Below, piece after piece: positions 58,101 through 64,000 of a stretch of DNA of 64,000 bases (the first letter of the stretch is position 1; the number at the start of each line of letters is the position of its first letter). Both the position numbers and the translations under genes were made by a program. The DNA comes from Aspidapion aeneum (Eukaryota > Arthropoda > Insecta > Coleoptera > Brentidae): NCBI GenBank assembly GCA_963576565.1, contig OY755045.1, forward strand, positions 5,515,477-5,579,476. Reading direction: 5' to 3'. Below the pieces are notes generated by a model. The model had not been told where the DNA came from. It ran no database searches and saw only the letters and a list, made by a program, of their open reading frames with translations.

Positions 58101-60930
58101 ACATTTTGGGATCAGCTGGTCACCCTCGGTTATTACGCAGCAGGTCCGGGAACGGTAAATGAAGAGGGCGGCAAAGGAAACTATAGACATGATGACCTTT
58201 TTTTTTTTTTTTTGTCACAAGAATTTTTGATGGGACGGTGCCCACCCCGCCCCTTCAGGCGCGCTGCGCCGTTGCACAGTCCTCCACCATCTGTCACATT
58301 CTCTCACGATCTCTCACGATCCTTCACAATCTTACCAAAATCCTTCACAATCTTACCACAATCCTTTCCAATCCCTCACAATCTTTCACAATCCCTCACA
58401 ATCTTGATACAATCCCTCACAATCTTTCACAATCCCTCACAATCTTGCCACAATCCCAATATCTATTTCTATTTATTTATTTAGAATGCACATTACAGAG
58501 AGTTTCCCCAATTGGTACATGTTTAATTTTAATCTATCATTTCACAGTAATAAAAAATACACAATAAACAGAAAATAAATAACAAAGAATAAAAAATTTA
58601 AAACTATAAACAATAAAATGGTAAGCTTCAGGTACAAAATTAATTAGGTAAAAATAAGTAAGGTAACCTAAGAAAAGATAAGAAATAAGTGACTATAAAC
58701 AATTAATACTTACATATTAGAAACCTTTATTAGAAACCTTCACAATCTTTCACAATCCCTCACAATCTTAGCAAAAGATTGTGGATTTTCACAATCGGTG
58801 TACACATTTTGGGTTAGCTGTTCACCCCTCGGGGTTTCCCTACCCTAAAATTCGCTAAATGACGCTTTTCCAAATCTTAACTCAAGGTGTGGTTTTTTCG
58901 AATCACTATGGCCCCACCACACTGCAACTCGGTGCTTTTGTTGATAAACTATATAGTTTTTGAAATATGAATGGGGGCGGGAGGAGTGTTTGTTTTAGTT
59001 GATGTCGGCCATAGTCATCGTGCGAAAATGTTCGTTGCCCTTCCTACGTGTTGTCGGTTCTATCTTTAGTGAAGACGAATAAGCTTGTTTTGATTTGGGG
59101 TAGGTCAGTAGTTAAAGGCCTTGCCGGTCGTGTGTCCATTGTTTGTTTTCAAAATGGAAATAAATACTGTCAATTATATAATTAACTGTGTAAATTTAAA
59201 TACGTTGACATATGAACTTTGATTCCAAATAAAATCTTTAGGGCCACATAGACCAGACCTAAACTCCATATCATAATTTTTGAGATAACTTTTTGATAGT
59301 TATCAGCTGTTTACCATAACAAATAGCATAGGCCAACGAAAAAAAGTCGTCAAAAGTTGTCTCAACAATAATGATATAGGGTGTAAAAATCCTAAAAATT
59401 AACCAAAATTTTAGTGCAAGTAATAAAAAATTATACGATGCTAAAAACTGGTTGTGTGGTTGTGAAAAACGAAATGCTTTTTTTTGCTTTATTTGTCTTA
59501 TTACACACAATCCACAAAGTGATCCTGTATGGGTGGCAAAGGGAATGTGTGATATCAAGCACTTTAGTGAAAAGTTACAAACACAAAGGAAGTGCTATTT
59601 ATTTAAATAACCACATAGAATTTTGTATGCTAGGCAAGACTGATATTAGGTGCCAATTGAATAGTGCCTATAGGCAAAACATTACCGAACATAATGAAAA
59701 TGTGGCATACTTAGTAGGTTAATAGACTTTTTAAAATTCTGTGGGATTTTTGAGGTTGCTCTACTGGGCCATGATTAGTCTGAAACTGGTGCTAATCCGA
59801 GCACTTTGCGCATGTAAAAGAAGGGCGAATAGACTTTATAATATAACAAATAAACTAAAAACTACACCAAGTAGCTGCTTGTTTGCAAAATGCTAAAATA
59901 AAATTGTTTAGGTAAGTTTTTTTCTTTCCTTATGTATGCAAATAAATTTCTGCCCCCCCCCCCCAATTTATACCGTCACCAGCCGCCACTGCCCATGAAT
60001 ATGTCTTGGGGGGGCGTCCGAGACCTTATAATGCCCTAAAAAATCACATTTTTTTTAAAGTTTTATTTAGTTTTAATTTAAAATACCTTTTTCAGAGAAA
60101 ATAAAACGCCCTTTGAAATGGTGCATCGCAAAGTGGTGTTAAAGCTATTATTGACCCTCCAGGGGCGTCTGCATATTGAGGTAATTTTTTTTTAATTACT
60201 ACTTTTTAACATTTTTTTTTGTTTTATTCAATTTTCTTAAAAACTAAGCTTCCCAAAATATCTATTTTCTAGGTTAGGGCCCTAAGGGACCTAAAAAGTA
60301 GGTTTTGAAAAATCTTGATTTGCAAGTTTTCTTACCCAAACAAATGTCCACATTTAAGAGCACATATCCTATGGTCCCCACTATTAGTCCATGATTCTAA
60401 ACATATGGGACATGTTGCTCCATCATCATCATCTTCATAACTCCTATTCCTTTCTCTACTTGAGGTACTGGGTTGTTGTTCTACAGATACTGTGCTATTG
60501 CCTCTAGTATTTTGAGGTGGATCTTTAGTTTGTGAAGCTTTTTCTATTGGTAAAATTACAGTATTTGGCTCGATTTGAGAAAGTACTTGAGGTATTGCTT
60601 CTGTTATCACTCTAGGATCCTCAGCAATATTTTCAGCTGGTAATCTAGGTACAGTAACAGAATAATGTGTTTGTATTTGAGGTATTGACTGAGTTATTAC
60701 TCTGGGTAAATCCACAGAAAGTTGAGCTAGTTGGTTGTTTGGTGAAAGGAAATGTTCTGAAGAAGAGGGTGGTTCTAGATTGTCTTGATTTGGGGGCAGA
60801 TTGTACTCAACTGTGTCATTTGAGTCTTCTGTCTCCATTGCATCTGGTAAACATAAAAATATAAGTAAATTAAGTCTACTGTTAGATTAAATTATGACTA
60901 AAAAATCAAATAAAAACTCTCACCAGCCAT
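33206..60930 (-). CDS. RFWD3: RFWD3 homologue, RING and WD40 E3 ubiquitin ligase (10 exons)
   Basis: RFWD3 (FANCW) ubiquitinates RPA and RAD51 at stalled forks and interstrand crosslinks, in the nucleus. Exons in phase: 60924-60930, 60336-60843, 56650-56939, 52968-53110, 51304-51483, 50931-51036, 43795-43989, 41165-41310, 37664-37831, 33206-33334 (stop TGA); about 623 aa versus 774 in human. A short first exon (ATGGCTG) joins to an Asn/Ser/Pro-rich region. The RING finger at residues about 147-192 reads [50 protein letters not shown], followed by a predicted coiled coil (about 210-260). The C-terminal WD40 half contains [62 protein letters not shown] and, at the end, [20 protein letters not shown]. 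Zinc ligands are all present, so the protein looks functional. The exceptional length is due to transposons in the introns. Some donors are non-consensus (GTTAGT in exon 5). Confidence 0.92.
33779..34964. mobile_element. putative solo LTR, 1186 bp, target duplication ACCA
   Basis: It interrupts the repeat arm: TATGACCA is followed by TGTGAAGCTGCCCC..., and ...GACCCCTACA is followed by ACCAAACCCTTGG, which continues the interrupted sequence as in 41680. Ends TG...CA and a 4-bp duplication fit a Ty3/gypsy LTR. No internal retrotransposon genes were found. It could also be another element with TG/CA ends. Confidence 0.6.
35859..37381. mobile_element. fully palindromic element, 1.5 kb, TA target duplication
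   Basis: Ends CAGCGTGTCCCATTTTCGAT... and its reverse complement, with TA on both sides. The arms stay complementary for most of the length (ATTTTCTGATTGCACCTTAC, AAAACTCCCTGT, TTTATGATAAATACCATATC). No coding frame. It is a foldback element of the TA-CAGNGTG type found elsewhere in the window. Confidence 0.8.
38042..38596. mobile_element. fully palindromic element, 555 bp, TA target duplication
   Basis: Left arm CAGGGTGTTAATAAAGTATG..., right arm ...ACTTTATTAACACCCTG, flanked by TA. Each arm has a second CAGGGTGTTAAACTTTG motif about 115 bp in. It interrupts or borders the LINE fragment to its right. Confidence 0.8.
38601..39299 (-). pseudogene. non-LTR reverse transcriptase fragment, N-terminal half
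   Basis: The minus strand reads [66 protein letters not shown] and KGLRQGC: fingers and palm motifs of an insect non-LTR reverse transcriptase. The 232-codon frame is open, but the catalytic second half (FADD) is absent here. Confidence 0.85.
39850..40070 (+). pseudogene. BEL/Pao LTR-retrotransposon fragment
   Basis: The frame has [36 protein letters not shown] and [10 protein letters not shown]. This is the block between reverse transcriptase and RNase H typical of Pao-type polyproteins (DPLG...). It is a short stranded piece without recognisable LTRs. Confidence 0.75.
40140..41100 (-). pseudogene. non-LTR reverse transcriptase fragment, C-terminal half
   Basis: Minus-strand frame beginning [20 protein letters not shown], then the catalytic [10 protein letters not shown] and [38 protein letters not shown], and, after a frame break, [19 protein letters not shown]. 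Overlap with 38601-39299 at the GLRQGC motif shows two separate truncated insertions rather than one split element. Confidence 0.8.
41360..43430 (+). repeat. repeat of the 33.4-37.6-kb family, split by a solo LTR (RFWD3 intron 7)
   Basis: The head at 41360-41702 (GGGGGCACAGCAGTGCCCCG, TTTGCACAGTCGTAGATC) and the tandem body at 42986-43430 (CATTGCCCACTTCTAGA, GGAACTATAATAAAACTATA) match the arms of the palindrome at 33443-37637, here in a single orientation. Confidence 0.75.
41703..42981. mobile_element. putative solo LTR, 1279 bp, target duplication AAAT
   Basis: TGTAACAAAACGGG... to ...GCCCCTGTTACA with AAAT on both sides (41699-41702 and 42982-42985). It breaks the same repeat family as the LTR at 33779, but does not look similar to it. 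TG...CA ends with inverted TGTAACA/TGTTACA and a 4-bp duplication fit Ty3/gypsy. No internal coding region. Confidence 0.65.
44020..44632 (+). mobile_element. 610-bp element, copy C, 7-bp target duplication TATAAGC
   Basis: CAGGGCTATCAAAATGGACG to ...GTGTTGGCCTTG, with TATAAGC at 44013-44019 and 44633-44639. Otherwise as copies A and B. It sits at the 5' truncation point of the LINE fragment that follows. Confidence 0.8.
44691..46132. mobile_element. palindromic element, 1.44 kb, with a second element at its centre
   Basis: Arms start CAGGGTGTTTCAGACCACCC and its complement near 46115-46132, and remain paired for about 500 bp (AGTGTCAAAATTCCGCTCGA; GATCTACC, CAATATTATTTACCTCATG). At the centre, between GATGCATA and TACATCGATTC, lies another palindrome (45210-45695). 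It is inserted in a LINE copy at a TA. Confidence 0.8.
45210..45695. mobile_element. inner palindromic element, 486 bp
   Basis: Ends CAGGGTGATTTTCACTTG... and ...AAGTGAAAATCACCCTG flanked by TA. Arms are rich in CCTAACC/CCGAACC-type motifs and carry GGATTCACATCCTCTAG in both orientations. Confidence 0.75.
46133..46188. repeat. (TA)n microsatellite
   Basis: About 28 uninterrupted TA units between two palindromic elements that both insert at TA. Confidence 0.95.
46189..48156. mobile_element. concentric palindromic element, about 2 kb
   Basis: Outer ends CAGGGTGTCTCAGAACTAAT and ATTAGTTCTGGGACACCCTG. Inside, at matching distances, are two more inverted pairs: CAGGGTGTTCCTTGGACCAC (46441, partner ending 47905) and CAGGGTGCTCTTTGGACCAC (46764, partner near 47583). 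The second layer resembles the first (CAAGACGATTTCGTTGAAAA before each). No coding frame. The right flank resumes the LINE at TAGCGAAGC. Confidence 0.8.
47559..50840 (+). repeat. tandem duplication, three units of about 1.1 kb (palindrome arm plus LINE fragment)
   Basis: The junction sequence AACGGTACCGAGCCAGAGAA recurs at 47559, 48664 and 49755 (periods about 1105 and 1091 bp). Each unit is the right arm of the palindromic element followed by the LINE piece. Units are nearly identical, so the event is recent. The third unit ends at the natural continuation of the LINE (TCCTTCCTGTACTTACCTAT). Confidence 0.88.
48157..50840 (+). pseudogene. non-LTR retrotransposon C-terminal fragment, three tandem copies
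   Basis: Each unit reads [35 protein letters not shown], a frame break near the FADD position, then [30 protein letters not shown] and [15 protein letters not shown], as in 19255-20070. Copies lie at about 48157-48660, 49250-49750 and 50355-50840. The upstream end of the original insertion is at 44640-44690, separated by the palindromic elements. Confidence 0.8.
51170..51300. repeat. GA-rich low-complexity run in RFWD3 intron 5
   Basis: AGAGAGAGAG-type sequence between exons 5 and 6. Frames in it are meaningless. Confidence 0.85.
51916..52797 (+). mobile_element. GGATGATTCTAC-terminal element, copy 3 (target duplication ATAT)
   Basis: Third member of the family at 12627 and 15662, with ATAT at 51912-51915 and 52798-52801. 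Left terminus GGATGATTGTAC has one mismatch. RFWD3 intron 4. Confidence 0.75.
53111..53894. repeat. repeat DNA in RFWD3 intron 3, left part
   Basis: A small imperfect hairpin with TATGTCGGTCAGCG and CGCTAATCGACATAG (53169-53241), then an inverted pair TCACTAGACC/GGTCTAGTGAT around 53395-53675, then a block shared with 13708-15170. No exon. Confidence 0.5.
53895..54693. mobile_element. 799-bp element with about 36-bp inverted ends
   Basis: Left CGCACACCCGCTGAAAAAGAG then TCACAACTCAAAA; right TTTTGAGTTGTGACTATTTT then TAGCGGGGGTGCG. The related block at 15095-15165 runs without this insertion. AAAT-like flanks on both sides are not a clean duplication. The interior repeats AGAGTCACA. Superfamily not identified. 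Confidence 0.6.
55640..56242 (+). pseudogene. hAT transposase C-terminal fragment (ZMYM1-like) and 3' terminus
   Basis: Broken frames read [26 protein letters not shown], then [40 protein letters not shown] and [15 protein letters not shown], the hAT C-terminal dimerisation region. The sequence continues to GGCTAGCTACGCCAATG at 56242, a typical hAT terminus. The 5' end and the catalytic core were not found, so this is a truncated copy distinct from the elements at 10080 and 56991. Confidence 0.8.
56542..56608. repeat. near-perfect 28-bp hairpin
   Basis: TAGGGTCACTATATCCTGGA then AGCCTGGC pairs with GCCAGGCTTCCAGGATGCAG then TGACCCTA, with 2 mismatches around an 8-nt loop. It lies 42 bp downstream of the RFWD3 exon 3 donor in the minus reading. 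Confidence 0.8.
57830..58460. repeat. minisatellite of CACAATCYYTCA units inside the hAT element
   Basis: Dozens of about 11-12-bp units of the type CTCACAATCCTTCACAATCT. A 57-bp higher-order piece containing AGCAAAAGATTGTGGATTTT and CACATTTTGGG appears twice at 58007-58110 and again near 58768. Confidence 0.9.
58470..58730. repeat. A/T-rich insertion within the minisatellite, possible LINE 3' tail
   Basis: ATTTATTTATTTAGAATGCA, CCCAATTGGTACATG, then A/T-rich sequence. It interrupts the CACAATC repeats, which resume at 58736. The resemblance to LINE or SINE tails is only an impression. Confidence 0.35.
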
Positions 60931-62145
60931 TTTGTAGGCTCTCTATACACATAACTATTCACTTTAAATTATTTTAAATCCACAACTTTACAGATTACGT
61001 TCGATAAAATATCTGCACTTATTCAAAATATGAAAAAATTCAAGTTTTAAGTTTAGTATGAAAAATAAATAGATAATCAGCTGATTTTTGTTTACAAGTA
61101 TAGCGTTTGGTGTGTTTGACCTACTCGAGAGTTTTTTTCATTACATTTTGTATAAGGACACTGATCGTAGATCGCTTGCTCTACATTGCCAGTTTGCCGG
61201 TCGTTGGGTCGGTTTCTTGAGATTTCTGTTTTTATTTTAGCAGTTTTTAATTTGTTTTTTTAAGTTTTTGTAAAGGAAATTTCAAAATTCATTTTGGCGA
61301 AAAACTCAAAAAATAGGTAAGTAGTTAATAAAGTAATTTGCAAATTAGAGATAGGTTGAGGATTCGGGTTCATACAAAATCATGGCTTTATATTGTGGGA
61401 CCATTTTTAAAAAGTGACCCCTGGAAGCCAGGGACATGCTCTTGGCTTCCAGGCTCACTAAACCTATTTGTTGAGTTTTTCTTCAATAGGAATTTTGAAC
61501 TTAAAATTCTGAAAAACTGCTAAAATAAAAACAAAACTTATTTTCCTCCCTTTATTTGAAAGCCATTTCCTAAGGCTACTAATTTTTTTTCAGTCTAACA
61601 GGTCACCAATAGATTATAAACTTTTTTCGGTAGTTCAAAAGCAACAACCTTCGAAAAAAAATCTGGTAATGCATAACTTCAGACTGAACCGAAGGCGTTT
61701 ATCTATGGATAACTTCTCGAATGTTTACACATGAAAAGTGTCAAATCGAAAATCACATTTTTTTTTGCTGTGAAATTTTCAGTCAAATATTTCTAAATTT
61801 TGGAATAATTTTCAACTGGAATTTAACCAAAGATTGTAAGTGAAAGAATGGAAATATTTTATTTAGATTTTAACTATTTTTTGTGGCATCGACCAAAACC
61901 TAACCTAAATCTCATGGTGTATTTATAAATCCAAACTGTTTTTATTTTATATTTTCCGTATTAAATTCGTCAAAGGCTCAAAAATAACCCCTAAAATATT
62001 TCCCCTACAATTTGAAGGAACCTTTTTTTCAAATAAAAGTTAATTTTTAAGTCTGCTTTTACTTTTGTTTTCTTGCAAATTGTGTATCAAATATTTTTGC
62101 TTTATGCTGCATTATAATTTAGACACATGACACATGGTTGGAGCA
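60931..62145. promoter_or_regulatory. divergent region between RFWD3 and METTL23-like
   Basis: Start codons of the two genes are 1.2 kb apart. A GT donor-like site AATAG-GTAAGTAG at 61312-61324 suggests an untranslated first exon of METTL23 around 61140-61316; this is an inference. A second small hairpin GTGACCCCTGGAAGCCAGG ... TTGGCTTCCAGGCTCAC lies at 61415-61460. No defined promoter motif. Confidence 0.5.
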
Positions 62146-62821
62146 ATGTCTGATGCCCCGACCGAGCAGATAAAGAAGTTTGTTTTTACCTCAAATTACA
62201 GTGCACACGGAACACCTCAACAAGAAGTTTTGGAGGTTTATATTCCTGAGGTATCCACCATCTTTATTTAGTTTGAGGAATAATAAAAGTTCTTCGATTG
62301 TAGCATTTAATACTAGCTCCTTTCTATAACCGGACAGATTAAAAAATATGTATGCATTCAATTTTCTTGGGTATATTTTTATTAAATAGCTTAAATATTG
62401 TTTGTAATTTCATAAAAGATAGAAAAATATGGAGATTGCTTGCTTGATTGATTAGTATTGCTTCTTAAAGTTGTTCTTCCTGTTTTAGTTATGTTTTGAA
62501 GGTGGTAGTCTATTTTTTTCTTGTGTTGTTTAATATTAGTAGAATATACTATACATTTTATATGGTGGCATATGGTACTAAATATTCTTGTAGGTATCAC
62601 AGTTTAGAGAATTTGGTGATAAATTTTCTTTAGCTTTTACGAGGTGTAATTTTCAATATATAGTGTGAATTTTTTTTGTTTATCTTGACAGCTTCTACAA
62701 GCAAGTTATTCTTTCTACACTTGGCCTTCTGCACCAGTTCTAGCTTGGTTTCTGTGGGAACACAGAGCTGAACTCAAAAACAAACATGTTCTAGAGATCG
62801 GCTGTGGGACTGCTTTACCAG
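62146..62821 (+). CDS. METTL23: METTL23-like protein methyltransferase, first two coding exons (partial)
   Basis: METTL23 is a seven-beta-strand S-adenosylmethionine-dependent methyltransferase, reported to modify histone H3 arginine. Coding exons 62146-62250 and 62692-62821 (phase 0 junction, then phase 1) read into the family pattern: QQEVLEVYIPE, then ASYSFYTWPSAPVLAWFLWE, then motif I LEIGCGTALPG, which binds the cofactor. In the family this order is EVLEVYIPEVL..YGMYVWPCA..LA. The start ATGTCTGATG is the first in frame. Remaining exons lie beyond 64000. Confidence 0.85.
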
Positions 62822-64000
62822 GTATAGATACAGGGTCTTCCCAAAAAAATATAATAATAGGTGTTTCAAATCAAGTGTCCCCCATATTTTTTGTTATTAT
62901 TAAAGATAGAGAATAGTTTTAATTCGCAAAGCAAAAGCATTAAAAAAAACAAAAAAAAAATTTACATAATTTATTCTTGTGATTTTTAAATTAAAATAAA
63001 AATGCTTTTAAGTAATTTTTTCTCACTTTTTAAAATACACTTAGACTGAATCTGTTTATTTCTCAACATCAAAAAGCAGTCCAGAAAAATGACTCTTAAG
63101 AGCTCACCATGGGATTTTCTAAAGAATTTTTCCCTTTTAGGATAAACAAAAATTACAGCTGATAATTTTATTGAGTTTTTATAAAAATCTATTTTATTTT
63201 TTGCTTCCAAAAACAATATAGCTGCATATGTATATTTTTTTAGTTTTAAGTTGAATAATACCCAATTAATTTCTCAAAAGAAAAATATATAATTATACTT
63301 TGTTAGTCAATGAAATTTCCTTTTAAATGAAATATCTTGAGGGGTGATCAGCTGAGCCAAATTTGTACACCATCCTACAGGACCTTAAAATAAAATCTTG
63401 TTAGTGTAGTATATTTTAGGGTCCTGTATGGTGGGCTGTATGGTCCTGTAGACAAAATTTGGACACCTACTCTGGACAGCTGATGGTTAACTTATATTTA
63501 CCATTCCAGTGGCATTCGTTTAGGATACTATTTAAAAATCAATAAAAAATCTTTTTTATAATTATTTTTTAAAACTATGCTGTACCGAAAAAAACTTATA
63601 TAGTACCTATACTTGCAGACTGATTTTTTTTTTAAGCAAAGAATAACTGTATAACAAATGACATGTTTTACTAGGGATTTGATAAACATTGGTAGAAATT
63701 TACACCAGTCTATTTTTTAAGTGATTTCTAGCTGGCAAAATTTTTGTACATAGCCTTATTTGGCCGAGACACCTAACTTTTTCAGCAGCAAAAATACTTC
63801 AATATTGCCATTAACTTTCACATTTTTGAAGCTACAGAAAAATAAATAGATCCATGATGGATCTGATACCTTCCTAGCTGGCCTATTAGCACACTTCAAG
63901 TGAAGCCATGATAATATATCAGCCTTAAAAACAGTTTTCTGTAAATATCTCAGAAACTAAAGCTCTTACAAAGTTTTTGGTTATTACACAAATTATTGAG
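62822..64000 (+). other. METTL23-like intron 2, partial, with a shared repeat
   Basis: The region 63695-64000 (ACCAGTCTATTTTTTAAGTG, GATCCATGATGGATCTGATA, GTAAATATCTCAGAAAC) matches 9415-9550 and, in part, 15355-15480 and 37880-37930. At 63340-63490 a segment with GTCCTGTATGGTGGGC/CATCCTACAGGACC forms an inverted pair. No exon. Confidence 0.5.

Larger units (their letters stand above)
56991..59991 (+). mobile_element. hAT element, copy 1, 3.0 kb, 8-bp target duplication CCCATGAA
   Basis: Inverted ends CAGTGGCGGCTTCTCC and ...CACCAGCCGCCACTG, with CCCATGAA at 56983-56990 and 59992-59999, the hallmark of hAT. It contains decayed transposase: a TTF-type segment at 59560-59720 ([30 protein letters not shown]) and the N-terminal piece [15 protein letters not shown] at 59155-59270. 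The middle is expanded with about 150-bp direct repeats (ACTGCAACTCGGTGCTTTTG) and a minisatellite. In RFWD3 intron 2. Confidence 0.9.

Noticed and set aside
57830..58460. Regularly spaced repeats suggesting a CRISPR array
   Set aside because: The genome is eukaryotic, units are 11-12 bp without unique spacers, and they lie inside a hAT element.
57669..58484. 271-codon frame with Ser/Gln/His-rich repeats
   Set aside because: It is translation of the CACAATC minisatellite and surrounding hAT DNA, open in two frames at once.

Overview
The window is a stretch of an animal nuclear genome, almost certainly an insect and perhaps a beetle (the order is inferred only from the transposon mix; no lineage marker was tested). 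It is AT-rich, has GT-AG introns, and carries four recognisable conserved genes in roughly 10% of the sequence. Nearly everything else is transposon and repeat DNA lying in introns and intergenic gaps.

Layout: (1) 1-3227: repeats and a broken non-LTR retrotransposon. (2) 3228-6578, minus strand: N-terminal seven exons of an ARMC5-like armadillo-repeat protein, which runs off the left edge. (3) 6579-6850: a 272-bp divergent promoter region. (4) 6851-21814, plus strand: a complete eight-exon SDAD1/Sda1 gene (about 744 aa, 60S ribosome biogenesis), with introns loaded with DNA transposons. (5) 21815-28960: a tandem array of six more copies of the last SDAD1 exon plus its 3' flank, about 1.2 kb per unit. 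(6) 28960-33205: intergenic DNA with two inverted copies of a 610-bp element and a pogo/Tigger derivative. (7) 33206-60930, minus strand: a complete ten-exon RFWD3 gene (RING plus WD40 E3 ligase, about 623 aa) spread over 27.7 kb, its introns holding nested palindromic elements, two putative solo LTRs, LINE, BEL/Pao, hAT and tandem repeats. (8) 62146-64000, plus strand: the first two coding exons of a METTL23-like methyltransferase, running off the right edge.

The four genes are housekeeping genes of different pathways (ubiquitin ligase adaptor, ribosome assembly, DNA-repair ubiquitin ligase, protein methyltransferase). There is no operon; two head-to-head pairs (ARMC5-like/SDAD1 and RFWD3/METTL23) may share promoter regions. 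All exon joins were made by hand from frame, splice consensus and remembered family similarity, so individual boundaries may be off by a few bases.

The most unusual features are the SDAD1 terminal-exon array, in which a shared 5-bp deletion places an upstream ATG in frame with the retained C-terminal reading frame, and a set of concentric palindromic elements that all end in TA-CAGGGTG (44.7-48.2 kb), part of which was then tandemly duplicated. Several transposon insertions have readable target duplications (hAT 8 bp, Mutator-like 9 bp, a THAP/P-like element 7 bp, a 4-bp family, and a family with both 7- and 16-bp duplications).
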